A stretch of 36,520 nucleotides of DNA, from NCBI GenBank assembly GCA_024642335.1, contig JAHEBH010000026.1, positions 1-36,520 of the forward strand. The letters run 5' to 3'. This document shows positions 7,347-15,633 of the stretch, one piece after another. Under the pieces are notes generated by a model. That model did no database searches and had not been told where the DNA came from. It saw only the letters and a program-made list of their open reading frames with translations. Source of the stretch: Erythrobacter sp. Its GTDB lineage: Bacteria > Pseudomonadota > Alphaproteobacteria > Sphingomonadales > Sphingomonadaceae. Each line of letters opens with the position of its first letter. Positions within the stretch are counted from its first letter, which is position 1. Both the position numbers and the translations under genes were made by a program.

Positions 7347-8653
7347 GCGAGCAGGCGCATCACCAGAGGCGGTTCAATGAGGCTGGGCGATCCATCGAGC
7401 AATTCGACCGCCGAAGAGATCGCGCTTTCCGGCCCGTCATGCGTTACCATCGCCACCAGCACCGGATCACCGCTGCCATCATCGGGATGGCCTTGCTGGA
7501 TCAGGCTTTCGATGGACACGCCGGCATCGCGCATGGCGGCACTGATTTCTGCCAGCACGCCGGGGCGATCGGCCACGCTGAAGCGGATATAGGCGCGATT
7601 GACGCGCTGGCCGGGGTCTGCAGGCGCAACGGCCTGGAGGGCGGAAACCGGCAGTGAGAACGGCGCGGTAACATTGCCGCGCGCGATATCGATCAGGTCC
7701 GCCACCACGGCGCTGGCGGTAGGGCCATCTCCTGCCCCCCTGCCTTCGAACATCAGGCGGCCGACGAAATTGCCTTCCGCCACCACGGCATTGGTCGGGC
7801 CATCGACGGCTGCCAACGGATGGCCCTTGGCCACCAGCACCGGCTGCACTCGCTGGAACAGGCGGGGCTCGCCCCCCTCCTCCTGCAAATCGGCGATGCC
7901 GACCAGGCGGATGACATGGCCGAGCGCGTCGGCCTGGGCGATATCGGCAGCGCTGATGCGGCTGATGCCCGAGGTTTCGACCGCGCCGAAATCCAGCGCC
8001 GTGCCAAATGCCAGCGCCGCAAGTATGGAAAGCTTGTGCGCTGCATCCACCCCTTCGATATCGAAGGTGGGATCAGCCTCGGCATACCCCAGCTCCTGTG
8101 CAGCCTTCAGCACATCGCCGAAATCCGCGCCGGTCGATTCCATCTGGCTGAGGATGTAATTGCAGGTGCCGTTGAGGATGCCATAGATCCGTTCGATCCG
8201 GTTGGCTGCGGCACCTTCGCCCAGCCCCTTGATCACCGGAATGCCGCCCGCAACGGCGGCTTCATATTTCAGGGCCACGCCCCTCTCTTCCGCCAGGGCG
8301 GCGAGTTCCATTCCGTGATGCGCAATCATCGCCTTGTTGGCGGTAACCAGCTGCTTGCCGCCCGACAGCGCATTGCGCGCCAGCGTGAGCGCAGGCCCGT
8401 CAGACCCGCCGACCAGTTCCACCACCGCATCGACATCATCGCGCGCGGCCAGCGCGGTCATGTCGTCTTCCCAGGCATAGGGAGAGAGATCGATGCCGCG
8501 ATCCTTGTTGCGTTCGCGCGCGCAAACCGCCGTCACCTGCAGGCGGCGACCAGCGCGGGCAGCGATCAGCTCTCCATTGGCTTCCAGCAGGCGGATGACG
8601 CCGGCCCCCACGGTTCCGAGGCCTGCCAGTGCGATACGAAGAGGTGCGGTCAT
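7343..8653 (-). CDS. hom: Homoserine dehydrogenase
   Basis: The protein is 436 residues. It reduces aspartate semialdehyde to homoserine for methionine and threonine synthesis. An N-terminal Rossmann motif GLGTVGAG (11-18) is followed by VTANKA (103-108), EAAVAGGIPVIKGL (131-144), NGTCNYIL (161-168) and the AEADPTFDIEGVDAAHKL signature near 201-218. A C-terminal ACT domain (about 355-420, with DRPGVLAEISAAMRDAGVSI) is the usual site for feedback inhibition by threonine. The start ATG 8653 has a GGGGA site. A longer frame to 8707 has no support. Confidence 0.96.
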   Translation of the reverse strand: MTAPLRIALAGLGTVGAGVIRLLEANGELIAARAGRRLQVTAVCARERNKDRGIDLSPYAWEDDMTALAARDDVDAVVELVGGSDGPALTLARNALSGGKQLVTANKAMIAHHGMELAALAEERGVALKYEAAVAGGIPVIKGLGEGAAANRIERIYGILNGTCNYILSQMESTGADFGDVLKAAQELGYAEADPTFDIEGVDAAHKLSILAALAFGTALDFGAVETSGISRISAADIAQADALGHVIRLVGIADLQEEGGEPRLFQRVQPVLVAKGHPLAAVDGPTNAVVAEGNFVGRLMFEGRGAGDGPTASAVVADLIDIARGNVTAPFSLPVSALQAVAPADPGQRVNRAYIRFSVADRPGVLAEISAAMRDAGVSIESLIQQGHPDDGSGDPVLVAMVTHDGPESAISSAVELLDGSPSLIEPPLVMRLLA

Positions 8654-8742
8654 CGAATTCCCCGAAACATGAGTCCATCTGCTCTGGCGCGCGGCGTTAC
8701 TGCGCACAATGCCGCTTGGCTAGGGGCTGCAGGCGCAATTGT

Positions 8743-9609
8743 TCAGGATGAACGTGTGCAGTCCCCGATCTGTTCGAGGACCAGCGCATAGTCCTCCTGT
8801 GCCCGCTGGCGCGATTGGCCGTCGCGCTGGATAAGGGCCTCGTCGGGCAGCACGGCAGGCAGGAAGCAGGCGAGCGCATACCATTCCGGCGTTTCGGGCA
8901 GCGGCGCGCGCGCCGACTGGTCGACGATATCGGTCCAGGACACGCCCCAGCTGGTCGCCATCCCCGGGCGGCGGAGCACGGTAATGGCTGCAGGTTCACC
9001 GCTGCGGGTTTCAAGAAAGATCTGCGTCTCCGATTCGCCGGCGAGATTGCCGGGCACGGACATCACTTCACGCACGCCGGTGATCGCGGGCCATTGCGCG
9101 CCCTGCAGCATCTGCGTGAGCACATGACGCACGCGCTGCTCCCACACGGGATCGTCGGCAAACATAGCCTCGGGACCGGCCAGCTGGATTTCACCCGGCC
9201 TCCCCGCAACGCGGCGGGCGAAGAGGAGAAAGCTCACATCTTCCAGATCCGGTGCCTTCCCCTTGGCATTGAGGGGTACGTCGACAAGGAAGTTCAGGGT
9301 TTCGCCGACAGGTGCGCTGCCCGCCAGCAACGCCTGCGTGATGGCTTCGACATAAAGGCGCACCTGGCCCGGGGCGAGGCCGGGCGCCCGCTCCGGCGGC
9401 ACCTTGACCTGGTCTTCCACCACGATCTTGACGACCATGTCGCTCGACTGGTTCAGCTCAATCAGGTCCACATATGTCAGATCGGGGGCCGGAATGGGTG
9501 CGGCGTCCTGTGCCCGGAGCGGTTCCGGATTCAGCGGAATCAGCACCAGGGACGCCAGGAAGCCCGCCAGGAGATTCGCCTTGAAAGGGATTCGCGGCGA
9601 TTCGATCAT
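8743..9609 (-). CDS. Exported hypothetical protein
   Basis: The protein is 288 residues. An N-terminal hydrophobic signal (about 12-33) is followed by RAQDAAP, a likely signal-peptidase site. A strong GGAGGA site precedes ATG 9609. The mature protein contains DLIELNQSSDMVVKIVVEDQ and a pair of tryptophans in ATSWGVSWTDIVDQ. I recognise no enzyme family. It is transcribed in the same direction as hom, 89 bp upstream of it, and divergently from the tonB operon. Periplasmic location is inferred from the signal peptide only. Confidence 0.65.
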   Translation of the reverse strand: MIESPRIPFKANLLAGFLASLVLIPLNPEPLRAQDAAPIPAPDLTYVDLIELNQSSDMVVKIVVEDQVKVPPERAPGLAPGQVRLYVEAITQALLAGSAPVGETLNFLVDVPLNAKGKAPDLEDVSFLLFARRVAGRPGEIQLAGPEAMFADDPVWEQRVRHVLTQMLQGAQWPAITGVREVMSVPGNLAGESETQIFLETRSGEPAAITVLRRPGMATSWGVSWTDIVDQSARAPLPETPEWYALACFLPAVLPDEALIQRDGQSRQRAQEDYALVLEQIGDCTRSS

Positions 9610-9938
9610 GAAATATTCCTCCGATTGGGTGTTTAGCTTGTCATATATTGCGAGCAGGTGAGAGTTAATCCCTCTTTAAAGCCACGAATCTGCTTTTGGC
9701 TGATAAAGCGATTGCCCAGAGGGAACAGTGCCGTTAAGACCCGCCGAGAACGGGCCGACCGAACAAACGCAAAAGCACGGTCTGTCGGGAAGGGATGGCA
9801 CGAAAGATGTTCTTCCCTTCTATCCGCTCTTGATCAACAGGGTGGAAATTCTCGCTGTGGCAGGCAAGCCTCCCGGTTTGCATTATGCTGCTTTGGCCAG
9901 GCTTGACCTGGTGAATGGAAATGGAGTGATGGGACTGG
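9610..9938. other. Divergent intergenic region upstream of tonB
   Basis: These 329 bp separate an exported hypothetical gene (minus) from tonB (plus). They must hold promoters for both. I saw no convincing sigma70 pair, Fur-box-like palindrome, riboswitch or small ORF. Confidence 0.5.
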
Positions 9939-10598
9939 ATGGCTTACGCTGACCAAGAAATGAACGGCAATCGAATTACTTCGCTTGTCATCGTTGCCCT
10001 CATCCACGTTGTGATTGGTTACGCACTGATCAGCGGCCTCGCCATCTCGGCGGTGAAACAGGTCGTCCAGCGCGTGACAACCGTGGATATCGAGGAGCCT
10101 GAACCCGAGCCGGAAGAGCTGCCGCCCCCGCCGCCGGAGCAAGAGATTGCCCCGCCGCCGCCGGTTGCTCCGCCGCCCCCTATCAGCATTGCGCCGGCAC
10201 CGCCGCCGATCCGGACCCAGGTGAATATTCCGCCTCCGGCTCCTCCGGTTCTGCGCGTTCCGCCGCCCGCACCGCCGGCACCGCCACCTCCGCCGTCGCT
10301 TGCGCGCGGCGCGCAGCGTGACAACTACAACCGCTGGGCCAGCCGGATCGTGAACGAGGGTTATCCCCAGCGCGCGATCCGCCGTGAAATCCAGGGTTCG
10401 GTCGGCGTAAGTGTGGTGGTAGACGCCAACGGGCGCGTATCTTCCTGCTCGGTCACATCGTCCAGCGGTGAATCCGTGCTGGATGAGGGTGCCTGCCAGG
10501 CAATGGAGCGGTACGCCCGCTACGACCCCGCGCTTGATGCTGCCGGTAACCCGACCAATGGTCGCGATTCGCTGACCATCGTCTACCGGCTCAACTGA
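9939..10598 (+). CDS. tonB: TonB energy-transducer protein
   Basis: The protein is 219 residues. It carries energy from the ExbBD motor to TonB-dependent outer-membrane receptors. Layout: one membrane anchor (13-35), an acidic then proline-rich periplasmic spacer (52-119, with EPEPEPEELPPPPPEQE), and a C-terminal TonB domain (130-219) with GYPQRAIRREIQGSVGVSVV. The C-terminal domain has two cysteines (residues 160 and 176), which could be bridged. The start ATG 9939 gives MAYADQ, a beginning I associate with sphingomonad TonB proteins. It is first in an operon with exbB and two exbD genes. Confidence 0.95.
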   Translation: MAYADQEMNGNRITSLVIVALIHVVIGYALISGLAISAVKQVVQRVTTVDIEEPEPEPEELPPPPPEQEIAPPPPVAPPPPISIAPAPPPIRTQVNIPPPAPPVLRVPPPAPPAPPPPPSLARGAQRDNYNRWASRIVNEGYPQRAIRREIQGSVGVSVVVDANGRVSSCSVTSSSGESVLDEGACQAMERYARYDPALDAAGNPTNGRDSLTIVYRLN

Positions 10599-10634
10599 TA
10601 CGATTTTTACAGATCTCAAGAGAGGACTTTTCGC

Positions 10635-11369
10635 ATGCTTATTGACATTCTGGCTGCCGCCGCGAGCGAAGCCCCGCAGACCCAGTTTGGCTTCTGGGAA
10701 GCCATGGAAGGCAACTACGTTGCCTGGGCCATCCTTGTCGTTCTGATCATCCAGTCGGTCGGCTCCTTCTACATCCTGTTCACCAAGCTGTTCGAGCAGA
10801 ACAAGATCATGAAGCAGTACCGCAGCGGTCGCCCCGCGTTCTGGCGCGCCAGCTCGCTTTCGGAAGGCGTTTCCAAGTTCGAAAAGAACAGCGCATGGCG
10901 TCAGCTGGTGGACGACACTCTGGCTGCCGAAGCCGAGCACAAGAACATGGCTGACAGCCTTGAAGCCCATGATTGGCTGCATGGTTCGCTGGCCCGTTCG
11001 GAATCCGCGATCAACGCCAAGCTTGCCGGCGGCCTGCCCTTCCTGGCCACCACCGGCGCAACGGCTCCGTTCGTCGGCCTGCTCGGTACGGTTATCGGTA
11101 TCTACCGCGCACTGATCAACATCGGCATCGCCGGTTCGGCATCGATCGACAAGGTTGCCGGTCCGGTCGGTGAAGCGCTGATCATGACCGCCATCGGTCT
11201 GCTGGTCGCCGTGCCTGCCGTGTTCGCCTACAACTTCCTGCAGAGCCGCAACAAGCGGCTTGCCTCGATGCTTTCGGGCTTCTCGACCGAGCTGCTCGCC
11301 AATGTCGCTTCGAAGGGCGCTGTTAAGCCCGCCATCAAGGCCGCTCCGGCAGCCGCCGCCAAGGCCTGA
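10635..11369 (+). CDS. exbB: ExbB/TolQ-family proton channel protein
   Basis: The protein is 244 residues with three membrane spans (about 29-50, 132-155 and 176-200). The family signature includes ATTGATAPFVGLLGTVIGIY and GPVGEALIMTAIGLLVAVPA. ExbB forms the pentameric stator around the ExbD dimer and uses the proton gradient to power TonB. A GAGAGGA site lies upstream. The C-terminus is rich in Ala, Lys and Pro. The next gene is exbD, and a hairpin (11384-11410) lies between them. Confidence 0.95.
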   Translation: MLIDILAAAASEAPQTQFGFWEAMEGNYVAWAILVVLIIQSVGSFYILFTKLFEQNKIMKQYRSGRPAFWRASSLSEGVSKFEKNSAWRQLVDDTLAAEAEHKNMADSLEAHDWLHGSLARSESAINAKLAGGLPFLATTGATAPFVGLLGTVIGIYRALINIGIAGSASIDKVAGPVGEALIMTAIGLLVAVPAVFAYNFLQSRNKRLASMLSGFSTELLANVASKGAVKPAIKAAPAAAAKA

Positions 11370-11383
11370 GGCTGATTGCATGG

Positions 11384-11410
11384 GGGCGGATGCAACTTCG
11401 GCATCCGCCC
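11384..11410 (+). promoter_or_regulatory. Intercistronic hairpin between exbB and exbD
   Basis: GGGCGGATGC (11384-11393) and GCATCCGCCC (11401-11410) pair perfectly around a 7-nt loop, AACTTCG. No U-run follows, so it is unlikely to be a full terminator. It lies 14 bp past the exbB stop. It could stabilise the upstream mRNA or lower exbD output, which would fit the excess of ExbB over ExbD in the complex. That role is inference. Confidence 0.6.
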
Positions 11411-11440
11411 ACAAGCACCATTTGAGATAGGACGAGAAAC

Positions 11441-11980
11441 ATGGCCATAGCGACTGGTGGAGACGGCGGCGAAAGGCCGATGTCAGAGATCAACACCACT
11501 CCGCTGGTGGACGTCATGCTGGTTCTGCTGATCATCTTCCTGATCGCAGTTCCGGTTGCCATCCAGACAGTGGAAGAGCTGGAAATCCCGATCCTGGTTT
11601 CGCGTGAATCCGAGGACAAGGTCGAGAACCTGCTTTTGACCGTCACCACGACCGACGAGACCGGACGTACCCCCGGCACAATCAACACCGCCTATGTCGG
11701 GGCAACGCGGGGTGGCGAATGCCGCGTGTTCATCAACAATACGACCCTGGTGGATTCGAGCGAATTGTACGATCAGGCCTTCGCCAAGCTGGACCGGATC
11801 GTGCAAAGCGCAGGCGGGCCGGAAATGATCATGCAGAACCCGGAACTGATCCCGCAGGTGCATATTCGCGGCGACGTGAATGCCCCGTGGCGCTGTGTTG
11901 CAGGCACGATCTACAATGTGCAGGCTGCCGGCTACCCGACGGTCGGATTTATTTCCAACCCGGTTGACCCGAACGGCTGA
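11441..11980 (+). CDS. exbD: ExbD/TolR-family protein, long form with extra periplasmic segment
   Basis: The protein is 179 residues. The single membrane span follows [20 protein letters not shown] and has the conserved proton-pathway aspartate at residue 24. It is about 35 residues longer than the next two ExbD proteins. The extra sequence lies in the periplasmic part (about 68-150) and brings two cysteines (94 and 152), in GGECRVF and APWRCV. These could form a disulfide. It is the first of three exbD genes in a row. The exact division of labour among them is unknown. Confidence 0.92.
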   Translation: MAIATGGDGGERPMSEINTTPLVDVMLVLLIIFLIAVPVAIQTVEELEIPILVSRESEDKVENLLLTVTTTDETGRTPGTINTAYVGATRGGECRVFINNTTLVDSSELYDQAFAKLDRIVQSAGGPEMIMQNPELIPQVHIRGDVNAPWRCVAGTIYNVQAAGYPTVGFISNPVDPNG

Positions 11981-12022
11981 TGCCGTTCGATCCCGGGTCC
12001 GAGAATTAAGGAGTAACAACCC

Positions 12023-12460
12023 ATGGCAATGTCTGGCGGTAGCGACGATGGCGAGCCGATGATGGAAATGAACACGACGCCGTTGATCGACGTCATGCTC
12101 GTGCTCCTCATCATGTTCATCATCACCATCCCCGTTGCAACGCATGCGATCAATATCGACCTGCCGGCCCCGAGCGACGAACCGCCGCCACCGGACATGG
12201 TCGATCCGATCGTGAACAAGATCGTGATCACGCCCACCGGTGAAATCCTGTGGAACGCAGTCCCCATCGACGGGAGCGAACTGGTCCGCAATCTGCAGGA
12301 AACGCTGGCTTTCGCGGTCGAGCCGGAACTGCAGTTCGAACCCGATGCAAGCGCCAGCTACGAACGATCGGCACTGGTCCTGAATATCATCAAGGATTCA
12401 GGCGTGACCAAGTTCGGCTTCGTCGGCAACGAGAAGTATCGCAGCTTCGGCAAGGAATAG
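12023..12460 (+). CDS. exbD: ExbD/TolR-family protein, second copy
   Basis: The protein is 145 residues. A membrane span with [20 protein letters not shown] carries the conserved aspartate at residue 23. The periplasmic domain ends FGFVGNEKYRSFGKE. It has an AAGGAG site and lies 42 bp after the first exbD, so it is in the same operon. A strong terminator follows it. Its C-terminus is closely similar to that of the third copy (FAFIGNHEFRSFGKD), which indicates duplication. Confidence 0.93.
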   Translation: MAMSGGSDDGEPMMEMNTTPLIDVMLVLLIMFIITIPVATHAINIDLPAPSDEPPPPDMVDPIVNKIVITPTGEILWNAVPIDGSELVRNLQETLAFAVEPELQFEPDASASYERSALVLNIIKDSGVTKFGFVGNEKYRSFGKE

Positions 12461-12484
12461 GCCGCAAGCACAGCGACAAGGATC

Positions 12485-12515
12485 AAGGGGCGGGCTTTCC
12501 CGCCCCTTTTTCTTT
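12485..12515 (+). terminator. Intrinsic terminator of the tonB-exbB-exbD-exbD operon
   Basis: A 10-bp perfect stem, AAGGGGCGGG (12485-12494) with CCCGCCCCTT (12499-12508), has loop CTTT and is followed by TTTCTTT. It lies 24 bp after the second exbD stop. This is the best intrinsic terminator in the window. Confidence 0.9.
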
Positions 12516-12551
12516 GCCTGCCATCCACCGACATGCAGGACAGACAGGCGC

Positions 12552-12580
12552 TTGACCTATCCCCCAATATGTGATGTTAT
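12552..12580 (+). promoter_or_regulatory. Sigma70-type promoter for the third exbD
   Basis: TTGACC (12552-12557) and TGTTAT (12575-12580) are 17 bp apart in an AT-rich stretch, right after the operon terminator and 53 bp upstream of the third exbD start. Position and spacing are good. Confidence 0.65.
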
Positions 12581-12588
12581 AGCATTAC
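12571..12588. promoter_or_regulatory. Palindromic operator-like site overlapping the -10 box (Zur-box-like)
   Basis: GTGATGTTATAGCATTAC matches its own reverse complement at 14 of 18 positions. It covers the -10 box of the third exbD promoter, where a bound repressor would block RNA polymerase. A further half-site GTAATG lies at 12601-12606. The form resembles zinc-responsive Zur boxes (ATGTTATA-type), but this is from memory and the regulator is not proven. Confidence 0.45.
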
Positions 12589-12633
12589 TTTCAAGATAGG
12601 GTAATGTGACTAGACGAGAGAAAGGAGCAGGCC

Positions 12634-13095
12634 ATGGTTGCCGCATTCAGACGCCCCTACCCGGCCTACAGGGTCAACGCCTTCCAGGCTTCCGCCAACC
12701 AGCCGATGAGCGAGATAAACACCACGCCGCTCATCGATGTGATGCTTGTCCTCCTGATCATGATCATCATCACCGTGCCTCTCGGCAACCACGTGCTCGA
12801 TGTCGACCTGCCCGGTGAATCACCGCCCGTAACAGGCGATCCGCAGCAATTCTCGATCACCATAAGTCCGGCGGGACAGGTCTTCTGGGACGGCGAAGAG
12901 GTCAATCGCGAGGGCCTCGCCGAACGCCTTGCCCATGCCCGAACGCTCTCGCCCGAACCGGTGATCCGTTTCCAGCCCGATCCGCAGGCAAGCTATGACG
13001 CCTCTGTTCAGGTGATCGCGCAGGTCCGCGATGCAGGCCTCAAGAAATTCGCCTTCATCGGGAACCATGAATTCCGGAGCTTCGGCAAGGACTGA
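12634..13095 (+). CDS. exbD: ExbD/TolR-family protein, third copy with own promoter
   Basis: The protein is 153 residues. An N-terminal tail of about 24 residues precedes [20 protein letters not shown], and the conserved aspartate is residue 35. The longer cytoplasmic tail (FRRPYPAYRVNAFQASANQP) sets it apart from the other two. A GGAG-type site precedes ATG 12634. It is separated from the main operon by a terminator and has its own predicted promoter and operator. It may replace the second ExbD under a particular metal condition, which is inference. It converges with the helicase gene. Confidence 0.92.
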   Translation: MVAAFRRPYPAYRVNAFQASANQPMSEINTTPLIDVMLVLLIMIIITVPLGNHVLDVDLPGESPPVTGDPQQFSITISPAGQVFWDGEEVNREGLAERLAHARTLSPEPVIRFQPDPQASYDASVQVIAQVRDAGLKKFAFIGNHEFRSFGKD

Positions 13096-13108
13096 CCTGC
13101 GCGACCAT

Positions 13109-13145
13109 GCGCCGGGCAGGTCTCCCCCAAATCCCTGCCCGGCGC
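13109..13145. terminator. Hairpin between convergent exbD and helicase genes
   Basis: GCGCCGGGCAGG (13109-13120) pairs perfectly over 12 bp with CCTGCCCGGCGC (13134-13145), with a 13-nt loop. It lies between two convergent stop codons, where a bidirectional terminator is expected. There is no U-run on either side. Confidence 0.6.
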
Positions 13146-13146
13146 G

Positions 13147-15597
13147 TCACATTGCTGCCGCTGGATTGCCGATTTCCATCGCTACCCCCGCCAGGCTCTC
13201 CGCCTCCAGCAATAGCTCCTCATCCGCCGCGCCTTGCGGAACCGCCTCCCGCCCGATCATTACCATCACGGGCACGGCGAGCGGACTGACCCTGTCCAGC
13301 CGTACATGCTCGACACGCTCGGCAGAGTTTTCCAGCAGCTCCGCCAGCCTTGCGATATCGGTCAGCCTGGTGCGCGCATCGGCCCAGGCGGCCTGCATCA
13401 GCACGTGATCGGGCTCGTACTTCTTGAGCACGTCGTAGATCAGGTCGGTCGAGAATGTGACCTGCCGCCCAGTCTTGCGTTTGCCCGGATGCTGCCTCTC
13501 CACCAGCCCGCCGATCACCGCCACTTCGCGAAAGGCGCGGCGCAGCAGGTAGCTGTCCTGCACCCAGTCGATGAATTCATCCTGCAGGATGGTGGGTGAC
13601 AGCAGCGGCGCAGGGTCCTCCACTGGCCTCAGGCCCCACACCGCGAGCGAATAATCATTCGCCACGAAGCCGCCAGGCATCAGCCCCAGATCTTCCATCC
13701 GCTTGGTGATCAGCATGCCAAGCGACTGGTTCGCATTCCAGCCGGTGAAAGTGTAGTAGACCGTGTATTCGCGCCCGCCATGCGGGAAGCTTTCCACCAG
13801 CAGATTGTCCGGCCCCGGCAATTGGGAGCGCCAGTCCTGCACCTCCAGCCATTCGCGCACATCGTTTGGGAATCGCACCCAGCCCGCGCGATCGACCAGC
13901 ATGGCACGCACCCGATCGGCCAGGTGCGTGGTCAGCGGCAGGCGCAGCCCGCCATAGGACGGGATCATCGCCGCCTTGCTGCTGGCGCGCACGATGAGGT
14001 CCATGTCCTGCAGCTTTTCGACCTCCAGCGTCATGCCGGAGAAACGGAACGTGTCGCCGGGAGAGAGTGAGGCGGCAAAGCGCTCCTCCACCCTGCCCAG
14101 CGACCGCCCATTCCGGAACCGCACATTGAGCATTTCGCTGTCGACGATGATGCCCGCATTCATCCGGTGGCGCTGCGCATGCTCGGGATGAGTCAGCCGC
14201 CATGTGCCGCCGGCATCGCGCGTGATGCGCCGGTACTTGTCATAGGCCTTGAGCGCGTAACCCCCCGTCGCCACGAAACCCAGCACGCGGTCCCAGACCT
14301 CGCCATCGACCCAGCTATAAGCGAGGCTCGAGCGCACTTCGGCCAACATCGCGGCCTCATCGAACGGCCCCGCGCAAGCGCAAGCCATCACATGCTGCGC
14401 CAGCACATCGAGCGAACCGGGGCGGAAGTCCTCGCCATCGCGCTTCCCCTCATCCACCGCCTGCTTGGCCGCCATGGCCTCAAGGAACTCGAACCGGTTG
14501 CCCGGCACCAGCAGCGCGCGGCTGGGCGTGTCGAGCCGGTGATTGGCGCGGCCAATCCGCTGCAACAGGCGCGAGGAACCCTTGGGCGCGCCCATCTGCA
14601 CGACCAGGTCGATATCGCCCCAGTCGACGCCCAGATCGAGGCTGGCGGTACATACCAGCGCACGCAATTCGCCGCGCGCCATCGCCCCTTCCACCTTGCG
14701 CCGACCCTCCTTGGACAGCGATCCGTGATGGATGCCGATGGGCAGCTTGTCCTCATTGGCATCCCACAATTGGCTGAAGATATATTCGGCCAGGAAGCGC
14801 GTGTTGGTGAAGACGAGCGTTGTGCGGTTGCGCCTGATCTCCTCATAGAGCTGGGGGATTGCCCAGGTCGCCGCATGGCCGCCCCAGGGCACGCGTTCGT
14901 CCTGAGGCAGGAGGATTTCCACTTCGGGCTCCGCGCCCTTCTCCCCCTCCACCAACGCCACCGAATCGATATCGCCCCAGGGTGCCAGCCATTCGCGGAA
15001 GGCTTCGGGAGAGGCGACTGTGGCGGAAAGGCCCACCCGCTGCATTGCGGGCGCTATCGCCTGCAGCCGGGCGAGCGATAGCGCCAGCAGATCGCCGCGC
15101 TTCTGCGTCGCGAAGGCATGGATCTCGTCCACCACCACGCGCCTGAGGCCAGCGAAGAGCTGGAAACTGTCGGGAAAGCTGAGCAGCAGCGAGAGGCTTT
15201 CGGGCGTGGTCAGCAGCACATGCGGCGGGCGGGCACGCTGGCGCTTCTTGCGATCGGATGGCGTATCGCCGCTGCGCGTCTCGATGCGGATCGGCAGGCC
15301 CATCTCCTCCACCGGCGTGAAAAGATTGCGCTGCACGTCATGCGCCAGCGCCTTCAGCGGCGAGACATAGAGGGTGTGCAGGCCTTCTGGTGGGCCTTTG
15401 CCTTCCAGCACAGAAGGGCAGAAGGCCGCCAACGTCGGAAGGAAACCTGCCAGCGTCTTGCCCGCACCCGTATCGGCGACGAGCATGGCATGCTTTCCGC
15501 CCTGCGAGGCATCGAGCATTTCTGCCTGGTGCTGCCGGACGCGCCACCCCCGTGCGGCGAACCAGTCGGCAATTTCAGGCGGAAGCTGGGCCATCAT
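13147..15597 (-). CDS. Ligase-associated DNA damage response DEXH-box helicase (Lhr-like)
   Basis: The protein is 816 residues, the usual size for this Lhr-related group. Helicase motifs in order are Walker A ADTGAGKT (41-48), PESLSLLL, the DEIH box (157-160), SAT (191-193), HHGSLSKEGRR and QRIGRANHR. The C-terminal half has the winged-helix and beta-barrel regions of Lhr-core proteins. Family members are often encoded next to a DNA ligase, an exonuclease and a PdeM-like phosphoesterase. None of these partners is next to it here. It follows the MFS gene by 36 bp and probably ends a long minus-strand transcript. Confidence 0.9.
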   Translation of the reverse strand: MMAQLPPEIADWFAARGWRVRQHQAEMLDASQGGKHAMLVADTGAGKTLAGFLPTLAAFCPSVLEGKGPPEGLHTLYVSPLKALAHDVQRNLFTPVEEMGLPIRIETRSGDTPSDRKKRQRARPPHVLLTTPESLSLLLSFPDSFQLFAGLRRVVVDEIHAFATQKRGDLLALSLARLQAIAPAMQRVGLSATVASPEAFREWLAPWGDIDSVALVEGEKGAEPEVEILLPQDERVPWGGHAATWAIPQLYEEIRRNRTTLVFTNTRFLAEYIFSQLWDANEDKLPIGIHHGSLSKEGRRKVEGAMARGELRALVCTASLDLGVDWGDIDLVVQMGAPKGSSRLLQRIGRANHRLDTPSRALLVPGNRFEFLEAMAAKQAVDEGKRDGEDFRPGSLDVLAQHVMACACAGPFDEAAMLAEVRSSLAYSWVDGEVWDRVLGFVATGGYALKAYDKYRRITRDAGGTWRLTHPEHAQRHRMNAGIIVDSEMLNVRFRNGRSLGRVEERFAASLSPGDTFRFSGMTLEVEKLQDMDLIVRASSKAAMIPSYGGLRLPLTTHLADRVRAMLVDRAGWVRFPNDVREWLEVQDWRSQLPGPDNLLVESFPHGGREYTVYYTFTGWNANQSLGMLITKRMEDLGLMPGGFVANDYSLAVWGLRPVEDPAPLLSPTILQDEFIDWVQDSYLLRRAFREVAVIGGLVERQHPGKRKTGRQVTFSTDLIYDVLKKYEPDHVLMQAAWADARTRLTDIARLAELLENSAERVEHVRLDRVSPLAVPVMVMIGREAVPQGAADEELLLEAESLAGVAMEIGNPAAAM

Positions 15598-15633
15598 CCC
15601 ACAATGGCACCGGCCTCGCGCTTTTCCAGTCCG

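Noticed and set aside
9610-9938. Possible Fur box or riboswitch in front of tonB
   Set aside because: I looked for palindromes and conserved riboswitch cores in this gap and found nothing convincing.
10087-10300. Proline-rich repeats in tonB as a DNA repeat array or CRISPR
   Set aside because: They are codon-level low-complexity sequence for the TonB periplasmic spacer. There are no regular spacers.
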